Source: Sphingobacteriaceae bacterium (GTDB lineage: Bacteria; Bacteroidota; Bacteroidia; Sphingobacteriales; Sphingobacteriaceae). From it: a stretch of DNA of 50,001 nt. The stretch covers positions 1 through 50,001 of the forward strand of contig JAIEMU010000088.1 of assembly GCA_019751895.1 (NCBI GenBank), read 5' to 3'. The notes under the pieces are model-generated. The model was not told the DNA's origin. It ran no database searches and saw nothing but the letters and a program-made list of their open reading frames with translations. The position numbers and the translations under genes were made by a program. Each line of letters starts with the position of its first letter. The stretch's first letter is position 1. Below are positions 9,888 through 19,140 of the stretch, piece after piece.

Positions 9888-12731
9888 TTAATATTTTATG
9901 GCTTTTGAGTCCGCTATAATTTTACCCAATTTTTCATTAGCCGCCACATCATAGTTTGGAATATCACAAACATAAACAAAGCCAACTTTTAAACGATTAT
10001 ACCACTCCAAATAATTGCGATAACTTGGCAGCGTTTTCATTTCTTCTGGTCTAGATTGAATTATTTCTGTCCAGTTTTCAATACGGGTAAAGAGTTCTTC
10101 AAGTGAATTTTCTTTAGGATTATTGTTTTCTTCTAAAATTAATCCTAAATTATTTTGTTGATTAGCTTGTTTCAAATCATTTAATGCCGATTCATCAAGG
10201 TATTCAAAACCTATGGTCTTAACGCATTTATTTAGCAATTCTGCACTAATATCTGCAATAATTTCATAAGGTAAATCGGATCTATTATTAACATCAACAT
10301 AACTTTTTATTTTTTCGGCAATGTGTTTGGCTATGTCTAATTTTTTAAATAGTTTTTGAAACATATCCGTTATTTCTTGCAAGGCAGAACTTCCTTCTTT
10401 TGCCAAAATTTGTTGAATCGTATGTTTTTCGTTGAGATTTATATAAACAAACCAATACTCAATCAAAGCTTCTGCTAATTGTTGCGCATTGGTTTTTATT
10501 AAACCAGAATTATTGCTAATTAATTCATTTAAATCTACTTGAAGAGCTTCAAGTTCTGCTCGGAAAACTTGTTTCTGCTCTTCGCTTGTTTTTTCATAAT
10601 GTAAACATAAACGTTCAAAATAAGTTTCTACAATATCATCATTCAAAACAGGAACTTTTTGTCTGTAAGTGCTATATTTATCTAAATTGATAATGTCACG
10701 ATGCTCAATGTTATCAACTACTTTACGATAAAGTTCAAGTACAGAGCCTTCGTCAATCATTAAATCTTTCATTAATTTACCATAATGCATAATTCTATCA
10801 GCTCTAAATTCAGTATCAAGTAAAAACTGAATATTACCTGCTGTAGATTTTGCTTTTTGCAGTTCTTCGTCTTTATCGGTGCTATGAAAGTGTTTTTGTA
10901 ATTCTGTAAAAACTACTTGAGTAATTTCATTAAGTTCTTTATATGTTTTTTCTCGTACGGCATTATTAATGTTGTTTGCAACAACAGTTAGTTTGTCAAT
11001 AATCAAATGAGTTCCGTCTTTATTGATACTTGCTGCCTCGTCCCATGATTCAACTGGATTTTCAAAATGTCGTTTTACAAAGTCATACTCAAGAAATGAT
11101 TGACGTAATTTTTTCAGAAAATTCGGAAATTGAGGAGTTGGAACCTCTTCTAATTCCTTTTTGTTTTCGTTATACCCTTTAAAAAGGTTACTTGGCGTTT
11201 CCGATTTTTCAAAATCACGCAGTAAAAAAATATTTTTAAAATCAGGCTGAGATTTTGTCCAGTTTTCAAACCAAGAATACGTTACTTTTTCAAAATATTC
11301 TTTTTCTAAAGTTGTAGTAAATCGTTGCAACCAACGATTGCTTAATGGTGTTCCTCCATCGACTTTATCGTGCAATGGGTTGTAAGATAAATTGATGTTA
11401 AAAAAAGTGCTGATGACAAAAAGTGGTGAAATTTGAGCATTTGTAATAAATTCTTCTCTTTTTTCAGGTGTGTCACCTACAATTTTATTAACCCAATTAT
11501 TCAACAATCTTGGCATAATTCGTTGTGCTGTTTGTTCGTGTTTAGCACAAAAAATTAGAATGGTTATTTTTTCATTATCAGAATATTTATTGAATAGATA
11601 AGCGACTTTACCACGCAAAAGTAAATCGGGTATAGTTTTATCTTCAATAGCTTCTAAAGGTTTTTCCATTCTTGACCTTGCACCAGGAAAATCTAATAAA
11701 TCTGTTTCCTTTAAAAACGGTTTACTATTTAATAAAGATTCAGGCTGACTAAATACTAATTCTGCTGTTAAGGCACATAAAAAAGATTTAGCAAAATCAA
11801 GTTCTTTATTGTTTGGTAATAAAACTTTTGTTGTTGCGAAATAATGCGTTTCTATTTTGTCTGCTACGGAATAAATTTCTCTCAAACGCTTTACGTCTAA
11901 TAATGTTCCGTGAGCATATAAAACAGATTCAATTGGTAAATAAAGTTCTTTTTCAAAATTTAATTTTTGAAATTCACCAATCAATTTATCTAAAAGCGTT
12001 GTAAAAGTTTCATTTTTATTCCATAAAAGCGAAAATATTTCTTTCCATTCATTTGGAGTGGTTTTAGTAATTAATAACGAAATTTCAGTAAAGAATTTTG
12101 AATCAATTACTTTGTCTGCTTTCTGAAAATATTCACCAAAATAATCTTGCATATCAAGTACATCATCTTCCGAAAACACTTCTTGTTGAATGGGTTTATT
12201 TCTGAATTTTTCTTTTAATTGTAAAACTTCTGTGTTAATTTCTTCTGTTGATAGAAAATGAATATTTTGAGATGTTTTGAGGTTAATATCATTATAAAAA
12301 CTATCGCAAAGAACCAATACAATATCCGCAGGCGATAATAAAATTGCTTTAATTGGATATTTAGAATTAATTGGCTTATAATTAACCGAAAACCTTGAAA
12401 TTAAACTAGTAGATTCGCTTCCGCCACCAGGGGGATTTATTTCTTCAATAAAATTATGGAATTTGCCAGTTTCATTTGTTATGCCAAATGGTTTAGCGTT
12501 TTCAGTCAACAAACTACTTATCAAATAAGATTTACCCACTTGACTTTCGCCATACAAAGCAGCAGCAGGATTACCCTCTAATGCAAATTTCTTTTTATTT
12601 AATTTTCGTCGGCAGTTTACTAAATTACGAGTAGCATTTTTTTGTTTTTCGCCATCTAGTGAACTTTTTATCCAAACAGTAGATTTTTCAATTAATTCAA
12701 GCTGTTGTACTATCTTTTGCTCCATTTTCAT
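9888..12731 (-). CDS. SrfC-like dynamin-type GTPase
   Basis: P-loop GNPAAALYGESQVGKSYLISSLL and LLDFPGARSR, as recalled for virulence factor SrfC family. Confidence 0.75.
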   Translation of the reverse strand: MKMEQKIVQQLELIEKSTVWIKSSLDGEKQKNATRNLVNCRRKLNKKKFALEGNPAAALYGESQVGKSYLISSLLTENAKPFGITNETGKFHNFIEEINPPGGGSESTSLISRFSVNYKPINSKYPIKAILLSPADIVLVLCDSFYNDINLKTSQNIHFLSTEEINTEVLQLKEKFRNKPIQQEVFSEDDVLDMQDYFGEYFQKADKVIDSKFFTEISLLITKTTPNEWKEIFSLLWNKNETFTTLLDKLIGEFQKLNFEKELYLPIESVLYAHGTLLDVKRLREIYSVADKIETHYFATTKVLLPNNKELDFAKSFLCALTAELVFSQPESLLNSKPFLKETDLLDFPGARSRMEKPLEAIEDKTIPDLLLRGKVAYLFNKYSDNEKITILIFCAKHEQTAQRIMPRLLNNWVNKIVGDTPEKREEFITNAQISPLFVISTFFNINLSYNPLHDKVDGGTPLSNRWLQRFTTTLEKEYFEKVTYSWFENWTKSQPDFKNIFLLRDFEKSETPSNLFKGYNENKKELEEVPTPQFPNFLKKLRQSFLEYDFVKRHFENPVESWDEAASINKDGTHLIIDKLTVVANNINNAVREKTYKELNEITQVVFTELQKHFHSTDKDEELQKAKSTAGNIQFLLDTEFRADRIMHYGKLMKDLMIDEGSVLELYRKVVDNIEHRDIINLDKYSTYRQKVPVLNDDIVETYFERLCLHYEKTSEEQKQVFRAELEALQVDLNELISNNSGLIKTNAQQLAEALIEYWFVYINLNEKHTIQQILAKEGSSALQEITDMFQKLFKKLDIAKHIAEKIKSYVDVNNRSDLPYEIIADISAELLNKCVKTIGFEYLDESALNDLKQANQQNNLGLILEENNNPKENSLEELFTRIENWTEIIQSRPEEMKTLPSYRNYLEWYNRLKVGFVYVCDIPNYDVAANEKLGKIIADSKAIKY

Positions 12732-15700
12732 TAATTGTTAGAATTGTTAATACTCAACGAAAACACCCCTGAATCAAGCCAAAAGTTTTCAATTTCACTC
12801 ATACTTTGCACTTGTAAAATGATGAAATTTTTGTTCATTGGATTGCCGTCTTTATCTGTAATTTCTTCCATTTTTAACACTTCAACATCCTCATTTATAT
12901 CACGTTCAATGGTAATTTTAAGTGGCATTGAGTTTGTAATTTTCTCTTTTTCTTTCTTTATTTCCTGCTGAACAGTATTTACATCAACCGTTTCTTCAAA
13001 TCGTCCACGCACACGGTCTTCAATTTTATAATCATTAAAATCGATCGTATAAAAAGGTCTGGAAGGATAGGCAAATACGTTTAATTGACGAACACCAATT
13101 CTAAATGGTAATGAAGTAATTTCTACAACTGCACGATTTTTTTCTTTTGAAATAATGGTATTTATAAATTCTAAATTTTCGCTTAGTTGTCCAAAATAAT
13201 TGGTAGTAGGTAATAGTCGTTTTTTTAATTCGGATAGGTTTAATGAAAACCCATTCAACCCACCATTTTCGGCAATTTGACCAATCATAGCACCTGTGGT
13301 AATGATTGATTTTGGATTTATAAATTTACCGTTTCCGTCAATAAATGGATGTCGTTTATCTTCGGGATACCAACGCCCAACACGATAATCGTTCATGGAT
13401 TTTAAACGATTAGGCGAAATAGCATAATGTTTCAAAAATAAATCTGTTAATGGTTTTAATGAAGTTGGACGACCTGACAACAAAACAATATCACAAGAAT
13501 AATGTGAAAATAATGATGAAATTTTACCGATTAAAGAATCAAATGTTTTTTCAACAATAGCTGAAATTGTTTTCCGTTCATATAGCCATTGTAAGCTTTC
13601 AATCTCAAAACCAAAATGATTTTTAAAATGCTTCAACACAACTTGTGTTGGCTGATTTTGGCTAAAAACATCGCTAAACGATAATATTTTACTTTCTTCT
13701 TTATTTTCTTTTAATAGTTCCAAAAAATAAGAAACTATAGGTACAGAAATTTGTAGATTAAAATCACTTCTCAACTGTTTGTTAAGAGAAGAAACACCAA
13801 CATCGGTCCCTAAAAAAGGTTGCAATAATTCAATTGGATTTTTTTCAATTGAACGTATTTTTTTTACAATTGGCGAATATTCTCCTTCTATAACAAGTGT
13901 TTGAACTAAACTTTTTAACAAATCATCTCCTGCTTTATAAAAACTTTCCCAAAATAATGGAATAGGTGTTAGTGAGCATTGTCCTACTGAGTCTTCGTAT
14001 TTATACGTTGCTATCATAACATCAGTAGTTCCTGCACCAATATCAACCGAACCTACTGTAAGCGATTTTTTATTATAATCCCCTAAATCGTTTCTAAATT
14101 TACCGTACAATTCAAAATAATTCTTTACATTTTTTTTGTATCGTTCTTTGATTTCTGCATACAGAAAAACAAACTGTGCGGCTGTTGCTTCATCATATAT
14201 CCATTCCGTACATTCTTCTTGTATCGATAGTTTTTTAGCAGAGGGAATAATCTGTATTCGTCTGCGTATTTCGTTTTCTTCAATGCTTTTTGAATACGTT
14301 TTTTCAAAAAATCTATCCAACATAATCGCGGCATCTTCTGCACATTTACGTAGGGCAACCTGCTCTATTCTTGACATCGCTGTAGGACAGGTTACTATAA
14401 TTTTTCCAATTTTCCTTAGTGTAGATTCATTACCCCAATGCTTGCGTTGATCGTAACTATTAATTTGCATTTTTGCTTGAGCTAATATTTCAAGAAAAGC
14501 AAATGTCATTAATGCTTTACGAGAATATTTCGTTAAAACACCTCCTTGTCCTTCAATATTTAAAGTGCCGTCTGCATTTAATTGCTCGGAAATACCGTGA
14601 ATGTAAATCGGTTTCAAGTTTTCTCCTTCCAATTGAACAAATTCCCACTCTTGTTTTTGTAGTTTTGTATCCCACAAAAATCGTTTAGGGCTTGAAAATG
14701 TAGTTAGTTTTTCTGCTCCTGTATTCAAATTTACAGATTTGTGTATTAAATTATTGGCTTCTTTACCCAAGCGTATCATTGAAGGATAAACAAACTGACG
14801 TGAATTTATTAAGCCCAAATTACCACCTAAATCTGCCTCACGAAAAGCTAAACGCATATCAAAAGAATCTTTGTGTTTATTTATTTTTTCTTCATCAACA
14901 GGTACTGTAAAATCTTGCAACTCCAAAGGACTTGATTTAGTAAAGTCGCCATTATCAAATAATATAGCGCAAGTACGAGAGTTTCCAATATCTACAACCA
15001 AATCAACATTTTGACAGGCTACATTTTGATTGTTAAATAACGTAATTTTAGGTAAAACATTAGCTTGTTCTATTAATCTAATTAAGTAAATATATTGAGT
15101 TAGATAGTTTAATTTTGGTTTTTGTCCTTTGTAATCATTGATGTTTTCAATGTTATGAAATTGTTTTAAAATATATTTATCTACCCAATCACAATTATAT
15201 GCTTCCGAACAATAAGCTATTAGTTTAAACTCGTTATTACAAAGAGCAAATTCTTTTGATTTTTCAGAAATATTTGTAAAAACAGGAGTTTCATTCAAAT
15301 CTTCATCTTCAAAATTTACATCTTCAAAGCTACTAGATGTATCAAAAGCCAGTAAAAGATTGTATTGGCGAATTTCGCCATCAATATCTACCGGAATTAG
15401 TTTAAACCGACACCAATTGGTTGGTCCAAACTCTGAATTTTTGCCGTTGAGAAGAAAAAATGGCATTGGAAACCAAACGTTTTCAAACTTGTCAAAATTA
15501 ATTCGTCTAACTCCAATTGAAAAGCAACCTGAATCCTTGGAGTCTTCGGTATCAATTTGTATAATTGAATTTTTATTGAACTCATCATCATCTATGATCG
15601 TATCCCAACTTTCGGTTATTTTATAGTCATTTCTTTGAATAGCATAACCGAGTTCAGATAAATCAGTTTTTTTTACCCAAACTTCTTCCTCAGAAAAAAA

Positions 15701-15835
15701 GTGAGCAATTTCTAATTTTAGTTGGCTATCTTGCGAATCTAACCATTCGTGAAAAAACATTTTGAAATTGTTATTCAAATCAATTTCAAGTGGAATGGTA
15801 AAAAGTTGAATTCCTGTGTTTGCTATTAGGTTCAT
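12731..15835 (-). CDS. SrfB-like Hsp70/actin-fold ATPase
   Basis: Phosphate-binding motifs VDLVVDIGNSRTCAILFDNG and VGSVDIGAGTTDVMIATY, adenosine-type motif IVLLSGRPTSLKPL; overlaps srfC-like gene by 1 nt. Confidence 0.8.
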   Translation of the reverse strand: MNLIANTGIQLFTIPLEIDLNNNFKMFFHEWLDSQDSQLKLEIAHFFSEEEVWVKKTDLSELGYAIQRNDYKITESWDTIIDDDEFNKNSIIQIDTEDSKDSGCFSIGVRRINFDKFENVWFPMPFFLLNGKNSEFGPTNWCRFKLIPVDIDGEIRQYNLLLAFDTSSSFEDVNFEDEDLNETPVFTNISEKSKEFALCNNEFKLIAYCSEAYNCDWVDKYILKQFHNIENINDYKGQKPKLNYLTQYIYLIRLIEQANVLPKITLFNNQNVACQNVDLVVDIGNSRTCAILFDNGDFTKSSPLELQDFTVPVDEEKINKHKDSFDMRLAFREADLGGNLGLINSRQFVYPSMIRLGKEANNLIHKSVNLNTGAEKLTTFSSPKRFLWDTKLQKQEWEFVQLEGENLKPIYIHGISEQLNADGTLNIEGQGGVLTKYSRKALMTFAFLEILAQAKMQINSYDQRKHWGNESTLRKIGKIIVTCPTAMSRIEQVALRKCAEDAAIMLDRFFEKTYSKSIEENEIRRRIQIIPSAKKLSIQEECTEWIYDEATAAQFVFLYAEIKERYKKNVKNYFELYGKFRNDLGDYNKKSLTVGSVDIGAGTTDVMIATYKYEDSVGQCSLTPIPLFWESFYKAGDDLLKSLVQTLVIEGEYSPIVKKIRSIEKNPIELLQPFLGTDVGVSSLNKQLRSDFNLQISVPIVSYFLELLKENKEESKILSFSDVFSQNQPTQVVLKHFKNHFGFEIESLQWLYERKTISAIVEKTFDSLIGKISSLFSHYSCDIVLLSGRPTSLKPLTDLFLKHYAISPNRLKSMNDYRVGRWYPEDKRHPFIDGNGKFINPKSIITTGAMIGQIAENGGLNGFSLNLSELKKRLLPTTNYFGQLSENLEFINTIISKEKNRAVVEITSLPFRIGVRQLNVFAYPSRPFYTIDFNDYKIEDRVRGRFEETVDVNTVQQEIKKEKEKITNSMPLKITIERDINEDVEVLKMEEITDKDGNPMNKNFIILQVQSMSEIENFWLDSGVFSLSINNSNN

Positions 15836-16206
15836 GTGCTACTTCAAATTGTTTAAATGTTTGTTTGGTGTATCCTTATGACGTTCCATATAAATTTGTG
15901 CTTAAAAATATCAAATATTACTTTGTCTTCTTTGAGTTATGATTTTTATTTATAAAGTCCTTATGAGTGAGCCTTTTATTTTCCCTATTCAGCTGCATCT
16001 TTTACAGTTGTAATGCAACTAATGACTGGTCAGAATTTTAAAGCTGCTGAAACTGAGTCACCATTTATTACTGCCCTAACTAACGAACTGTTGTCTTTTC
16101 GTATTTCAACTTTGCCGCCTTTGATTTGTAAAATGTTCATATATTTTGTGTCTGTGCTTACTCTAATCGATTTTAATTATATCTATTGTTCTTGTCAAAT
16201 TATACA

Positions 16207-16484
16207 TTCCCATTAACATCTACTGCCACACCTCTTCAGGGTTACGAAATTGTACATTGCTACTGCTTCCGTCAGCATAGCGATAGCTACTCCTTACCAA
16301 AGGAGCTTACCCCGTAAATTTCTTTTGGAATATCCCATCCTATGTTTTTAATCACAATAGGCGAAATAATTTGGTTTAAGCCTAATGTATAATTGATTTT
16401 GTTGGTAGAGATAATTGGCGCTTGCGCTTTTACTTTAAAAGCTGTTACCAAACACAGCAAAACAACAACGAATGTCTTTTTCAT
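16207..16484 (-). pseudogene. Remnant of secreted protein gene (signal peptide start fused to unrelated short coding remnant)
   Basis: MKKTFVVVLLCLVTAFKVKAQAPIISTNKINYTLG... terminates after 65 aa; a minus-strand reading frame further downstream gives SYRYADGSSSNVQFRNPEEVWQ. Confidence 0.45.
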
Positions 16485-16776
16485 TTAACTAATTCTATAA
16501 GATTAAGCTTTACTAGCAGGTAAAACACCGTATATTTAAGTTTTTGTGATTTTCACAAATATATCAAAAAATATTCGTTTTTTTAGTGGTTATTCGCACT
16601 GTTTTTTAGGCTGTATAAAGGAGACGACGTACTGGGGAAGAAACTTTGACGTTATGCTATTTAAAGATAATATAACCAAAGAGAACCTTTTAAATATTAT
16701 GTCCAATATGAGACAAATTCGGTTTATATTTAAGTGCATTGAGGGGCAAAAAAGTGCATTGAGGAGGCGATTATAC

Positions 16777-16972
16777 GTAAATTAATGAGTACTTTTACGA
16801 CATGGAACCACAGAAAACTACCGAAATATCGCAAACGCTCAATGAAAATTTAGCACATCATTCAGAAATGTTGACGCCTTTAGAACAACAAGCATTAATG
16901 GATGATTTTTACCAAGCTGCAAAGAAGTTGGGGTTGCCCAATGCAGAAGATTTTCTAACTTTGGAAGATTAA
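16777..16972 (+). repeat. Duplicated ~196-bp block, copy 1 (second copy 48646-48841)
   Basis: Near-identical by eye from GTAAATTAATGAGTACTTTTACGACATGGAACCAC through ...GATTTTCTAACTTTGGAAGATTAA. Confidence 0.9.
16802..16972 (+). CDS. Small 56-aa protein, unknown (MEPQKTTEISQTLNENLAHHSEMLTPLEQQALMDDFYQAAKKLGLPNAEDFLTLED)
   Basis: ORF below the track's length cut-off; a near-identical ORF is present at 48671-48841 with the frame preserved. Confidence 0.6.
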   Translation: MEPQKTTEISQTLNENLAHHSEMLTPLEQQALMDDFYQAAKKLGLPNAEDFLTLED

Positions 16973-17229
16973 CATCTCTTTGCTTATTAAAGATTTTTCT
17001 TTAAATAAAGACCTATATGAAGCCTATTTAGTACTCTCTAGAGAGTTGAAGGTTGCGAAACGCAGAAAGTCGCTCGGTGATAACAGCAGAGGAATGCAGT
17101 AAAAAATAATTAGTAAAACAGAAGATGTAGTCGAAGAAGGTGAAATAGCTCTAGAACAATGTGTTTGATAAATTATTCCAAAACACTTTTTTGTAGGGTC
17201 CCCAAAAAAGAATATTTTAAAAACAGAAA

Positions 17230-18699
17230 ATGCCTGAAATAGTAAACGACAAACAAGTATTCTCTTTACTTGAGGTAACGAAAAGCATACAGAAGACACT
17301 TTCGGACAGATACAAAAGTTCGTTTTGGGTTAAAGCCGAAATGAACAAGTTGAACTTTTATAAGCAATCAGGGCATTGCTACCCAGAATTAGTAGAAAAG
17401 AAAGACGGAAAGGTAATTGCTCAAATAAAATCAAACTTGTGGAAGGGCGACTTTAATAGAGTAAATAATAATTTCCAAACGACATTGAAAGAGCCATTGA
17501 AGGATGGTATCAAAATTCTCTTTCAAGCTAAAATTTCATTTGACCCTTCTCATGGTCTTTCATTACAGATTATAGACATTGATCCCAGTTACACACTGGG
17601 GGACCTTGAAAGAGAAAAACAAGAAACCATAAAACAACTAAGAGAAGAGGGTATTTTTAACAAAAACAAAACCCTAAAATTGCCATTATTACCTCAAAGA
17701 ATTGCGATAATTTCAGTTGAGACGAGTAAAGGATATGTTGATTTTCTAAAAGTCATTGAAACCAATTCATGGAAGTATAAATTTTTTCACCTTCTGTTTC
17801 CATCACTACTTCAAGGAGAAAAAGCGGTTCAAGGTATAATAGCTCAACTTAAAATGATTAAAAAAGTAAAAAGTCATTTTGACGTTGTTGCAATTATTCG
17901 TGGCGGCGGCGGAGACGTTGGACTGTCCTGCTACAACAATTATGAATTGGCAAAGGAAATCGCGTTATTCCCTATCCCTGTAATTACAGGGATAGGGCAT
18001 GCAACAAACGAAACAGTTTCAGAGATGATTTCGTTTTCAAATGCAATTACACCGACGGAATTGGCTGATTACCTACTGCAAAAGTTTCACAACTTTTCTG
18101 TTCCAGTTAAAGAGGCGGAGAAAAAAGTAATAGACAAATCTAGACGGCTTCTTAGTGAAGAAAATGCAAAATTTCAATCAGAGGTAAAACTATTTCGCTC
18201 TGTTACAGAAAATATTCTCATTACAAATCGAAACAAAGTTAAAAATGCAACAAGTTCATTGCTTCAGCATGCACAATTCATTTTTAAAAATCAAAACGAA
18301 TATCTGCGAACAGTTAAAGCAAATTTTGTAAAAGAAACAAACGTCTTTTGTAATAATAGAAAACAGGAGATAATAAATTTCGCTATTACAATTCGAAAAG
18401 ATACGCATTCACAGCTAAATCAATTCAAATTCATCGTTTCTCAATTAATGGTAAAACTGCTCTCGCAAAGTGGATTCAAATTCAAAAGCAGCTTGCTTGA
18501 ACTAAATAATATTGAGAAAAACATTGCCAACATGAGCCCGGCAAATGTTTTGAAGAGAGGGTATAGTATTACACTTCTCAACGGAAAAGCAGTTAAGACC
18601 ATTGCACAAGTAAAAAGTGGCGACTTAATAACCACAACAGTTTTCGAAGGGGAAATCATTAGCGTTATAAATTCAACAAATAAAACAACAAATCAATGA
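17230..18699 (+). CDS. xseA: Divergent exodeoxyribonuclease VII large subunit
   Basis: OB-fold type N-terminus (SGHCYPELVEKKDGK), IDPSYTLGDLEREKQE, LPQRIAIISVETSKGYVDF, VVAIIRGGGGD, PVITGIGH, TPTELADYL. Confidence 0.9.
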   Translation: MPEIVNDKQVFSLLEVTKSIQKTLSDRYKSSFWVKAEMNKLNFYKQSGHCYPELVEKKDGKVIAQIKSNLWKGDFNRVNNNFQTTLKEPLKDGIKILFQAKISFDPSHGLSLQIIDIDPSYTLGDLEREKQETIKQLREEGIFNKNKTLKLPLLPQRIAIISVETSKGYVDFLKVIETNSWKYKFFHLLFPSLLQGEKAVQGIIAQLKMIKKVKSHFDVVAIIRGGGGDVGLSCYNNYELAKEIALFPIPVITGIGHATNETVSEMISFSNAITPTELADYLLQKFHNFSVPVKEAEKKVIDKSRRLLSEENAKFQSEVKLFRSVTENILITNRNKVKNATSSLLQHAQFIFKNQNEYLRTVKANFVKETNVFCNNRKQEIINFAITIRKDTHSQLNQFKFIVSQLMVKLLSQSGFKFKSSLLELNNIEKNIANMSPANVLKRGYSITLLNGKAVKTIAQVKSGDLITTTVFEGEIISVINSTNKTTNQ

Positions 18700-18914
18700 G
18701 CGAAAAAGTAAATTATACAGAGGCGTTTGAAGAACTTCAAACAATAGTTTCAGAAATAGAACAAGGTGAAATTTCAGTTGACGAACTTTCTGAAAAAGTA
18801 AAAAGAGCTGCACAACTAATTAAAATATGTAAGCTAAAATTGACAACAACAGAAGAGGATGTAAATAAAATTTTGAAAGAGCTTAGCACAGCTTCATCTG
18901 ACGATGATGAATAA
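18696..18914 (+). CDS. xseB: Exodeoxyribonuclease VII small subunit
   Basis: YTEAFEELQTIVSEIEQGEISVDELSEKVKRAAQLIKICKLKLTTTEEDVNKIL typical XseB; 4-nt overlap with xseA. Confidence 0.9.
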   Translation: MSEKVNYTEAFEELQTIVSEIEQGEISVDELSEKVKRAAQLIKICKLKLTTTEEDVNKILKELSTASSDDDE

Positions 18915-19140
18915 AAAAATCGAGTGCTTTTATTGTTTTTAAGTCGTTAAATTTAATAACACAAGACTACCGAATTGAGGCATTAAAGACGGAGATACAT
19001 TCGTTGTTTTGAAGGGACGAAAAATCATTCAATTTAATTACCCAAATCAAGTATATTTACAAAAATCAAGTAATAATCAGGAATTCGCTTTTATTAATTG
19101 AATTCCCCATTTTTAAAATAATGCCTTCACAAAAAACCAA

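Noticed and set aside
15959-16216. Plus-strand 67-aa ORF 16013-16216
   Set aside because: The minus strand reads more protein-like (MNILQIKGGKVEIRKDNSSLVRAVINGDSVSAALKF*PVISCITTVKDAAE*) but has an in-frame stop; most likely a decayed small gene, too weak to annotate.
17024-17299. 91-aa minus-strand ORF upstream of xseA
   Set aside because: Overlaps the xseA start and has no recognisable features; likely spurious.
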